Below, piece after piece: positions 63,658-64,000 of a stretch of DNA of 64,000 nucleotides (the stretch's first letter is position 1; the number at the start of each line of letters is the position of its first letter). The stretch lies in contig JACCIC010000096.1 of the NCBI GenBank assembly GCA_018907035.1, positions 558,001-622,000 on the forward strand. The letters run 5' to 3'. The stretch comes from Sycobia sp. Sy_11. Taxonomy: Eukaryota > Arthropoda > Insecta > Hymenoptera > Epichrysomallidae. The position numbers were made by a program, and so were the translations under genes. The notes beneath the pieces were generated by a model. The model saw only the letters and a list, made by a program, of their open reading frames with translations, searched no databases and was not told the DNA's origin.

Positions 63658-64000
63658 GGGCGCTTTCCTTTCGCGCGTCGCCGGCGAATATACAGACGAA
63701 GGCGCTCTATCGTCGAATTGAAGCGCGGGCGCGTTTGAAGTTGCAGTGGCGCGGTCTTCGAAACGTACGCTCGACGACGGACGAGCGAGAAAGATTGATA
63801 GGGAGAAAAAAACGAGGAAGGGACTGACGGAAACGCGAGGCCGACGCGTGTCAAGGAACGCGCGAGTTCGTCCCCCCTCCCGCCCCTATCGCCTCCCCGT
63901 GCCTTTCACTCTCTTTTCCTTCGGGAGGAATTGACGCGTTAAAGGAGGGCTTTACGTTAATTTGCCATATAGAAGTCGGTGGGAGCGCGACTGTAAATAA
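63241..64000. repeat. CpG-rich island with (CT)n array, running off the window
   Basis: (CT)n at 63633-63657 in a CpG-rich block from about 63430. Frames of 62-105 codons on both strands are Arg/Ser-rich and have no domain. It could be a promoter region of a gene beyond the window. Confidence 0.7.

Overview
The window reads as nuclear DNA of an arthropod, most likely an insect and possibly a hymenopteran. Evidence: a CLIP-domain serine-protease-homologue gene with short GT-AG introns and an arthropod-type TATA plus TCAGT start region, mariner elements, a non-LTR retrotransposon relic, and a mosaic of very AT-rich DNA and CpG-rich islands full of (TA)n, (GA)n and (CA)n arrays. Most long open frames are read-through of microsatellites or of CpG-rich DNA, not genes. 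The order-level placement is an inference.

Layout. 1-454: a truncated mariner copy on the minus strand, cut by the window edge. About 800-1760: a decayed reverse-transcriptase gene of a non-LTR retrotransposon. 2.2-38 kb: no gene that I can support, only alternating AT-rich stretches and GC-rich islands, most islands carrying a 35-60 bp pure (TA)n array. Inside this, 22.09-22.57 kb holds a composite repeat with a hammerhead-ribozyme-like motif at one end and a tRNA-like A/B-box head at the other; related pieces occur at 9.58-9.82 kb and 41.16-41.20 kb.

38.9-43.0 kb: the one complete protein gene, with three exons encoding 360 residues: signal peptide, CLIP domain and an S1 protease-like domain that has lost the catalytic His, the S1-pocket Asp, the oxyanion-hole Gly and a normal activation site. 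It should be a secreted non-catalytic immune or clotting cofactor rather than an enzyme.

43-64 kb: again without a supportable gene. At 50.72-51.68 kb lies a complete-ended mariner derivative flanked by TA. Its 3' half has been replaced by an inverted copy of its own 5' end, giving arms of about 195 bp. It shares a nonsense codon with the copy at the window start. Further structures are a long imperfect inverted repeat at 58.77-58.97 kb, two adjacent perfect hairpins at 62.50-62.56 kb, and a 189-bp (AC)n array at 48.6 kb. Nothing in the window looks like a multi-gene system. The most unusual items are the fold-back mariner, the pseudo-protease and the hammerhead-bearing repeat.
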